This document shows, one piece after another, positions 4,820 to 5,018 of a stretch of DNA of 5,018 nt (position 1 is the stretch's first letter; each line of letters starts with the position of its first letter). The notes under the pieces are model-generated. The model worked only from the letters and a program-made list of their open reading frames with translations. It was not told the DNA's origin and ran no database searches. This DNA comes from an uncultured Clostridia bacterium (GTDB lineage Bacteria; Bacillota; Clostridia; TANB77; CAG-508). A program made the position numbers and the translations under genes. The stretch is taken from NCBI GenBank assembly GCA_944388615.1, contig CALXJL010000099.1:1-5018 (forward strand). The letters run 5' to 3'.

Positions 4820-5018
4820 ATGAGTAATGTATTAGAGGTTAAAAACATTGAAAAATACTATGGAAATAAATCAAATCTAACAAAGGCTATTGATGGTATT
4901 AGTTTTAATGTACAAGAAGGTGAATTTGTTGGAATAATGGGAGCATCAGGATCTGGAAAAACAACATTATTAAATTGTATTTCAACAATAGACAGAGTAA
5001 CAGCTGGAAAAATTATTA
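4820..5018 (+). CDS. BceA-type ABC transporter ATPase, 3' end cut by window
   Basis: N-terminal 66 residues of an ABC ATPase, running off the window. It starts MSNVLEVKNIEKYYG, has an aromatic (Tyr13-Tyr14) near the usual A-loop, and the Walker A motif GASGSGKTT at residues 41-49, followed by LLNCISTIDRVTAGKI. The start is set by AAAGGAGA (4805-4812), 7 bases before the ATG. The sequence and the neighbouring kinase and regulator place it in the BceA/LolD-like group that powers FtsX-type permeases for peptide resistance; a BceB permease gene should follow outside the window. Walker B, signature and His switch lie beyond the end and cannot be checked. Confidence 0.9.
   Translation, partial: MSNVLEVKNIEKYYGNKSNLTKAIDGISFNVQEGEFVGIMGASGSGKTTLLNCISTIDRVTAGKII

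Overview
The window comes from a low-GC Gram-positive bacterium. Base composition is strongly AT-rich (about 28% GC hand-counted in the response-regulator gene). Ribosome binding sites are strong GGAGG/AAAGGAG types, genes are compact, and every main protein belongs to a Bce-type antimicrobial-peptide resistance module typical of Firmicutes. TGA ends two genes, so the standard stop code applies. A clostridial host is the best guess, but nothing here fixes the genus.

Left (1-1992): the 3' part of a BceB-type ABC transporter permease (FtsX fold, 10 predicted membrane segments, one large extracellular domain). It is cut only by the window edge. No convincing terminator follows it.

Middle (about 2090-2930): a small islet unrelated to the resistance genes. 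It holds a 36-residue, very hydrophobic peptide gene (2203-2313) with a very strong ribosome binding site. A convergent short RNA faces it, with a near-consensus promoter, and the two share a two-way terminator. Matching repeats lie at the outer ends. This is the layout of a type I toxin-antitoxin locus (par/Fst-like or TxpA/BsrG-like). Next comes a 126-residue, strongly acidic protein of unknown function whose GC content (about 38%) is well above its neighbours, closed by a strong terminator.

Right (2940-5018): a second Bce module. A BceR-like response regulator and a BceS-like intramembrane-sensing histidine kinase overlap by 4 bases and end at a terminator. A perfect 10-bp inverted repeat with a third half-site then precedes a promoter and the start of a BceA-type ABC ATPase, which runs off the window. 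Probable circuit (inferred): the kinase senses peptide flux together with its transporter, phosphorylates the regulator, and the regulator binds the inverted repeat to switch on the transporter.

The most interesting part is the toxin-antitoxin-like islet between two Bce modules: its repeat geometry suggests both antitoxin pairing and a 5'-3' closed form of the toxin mRNA.
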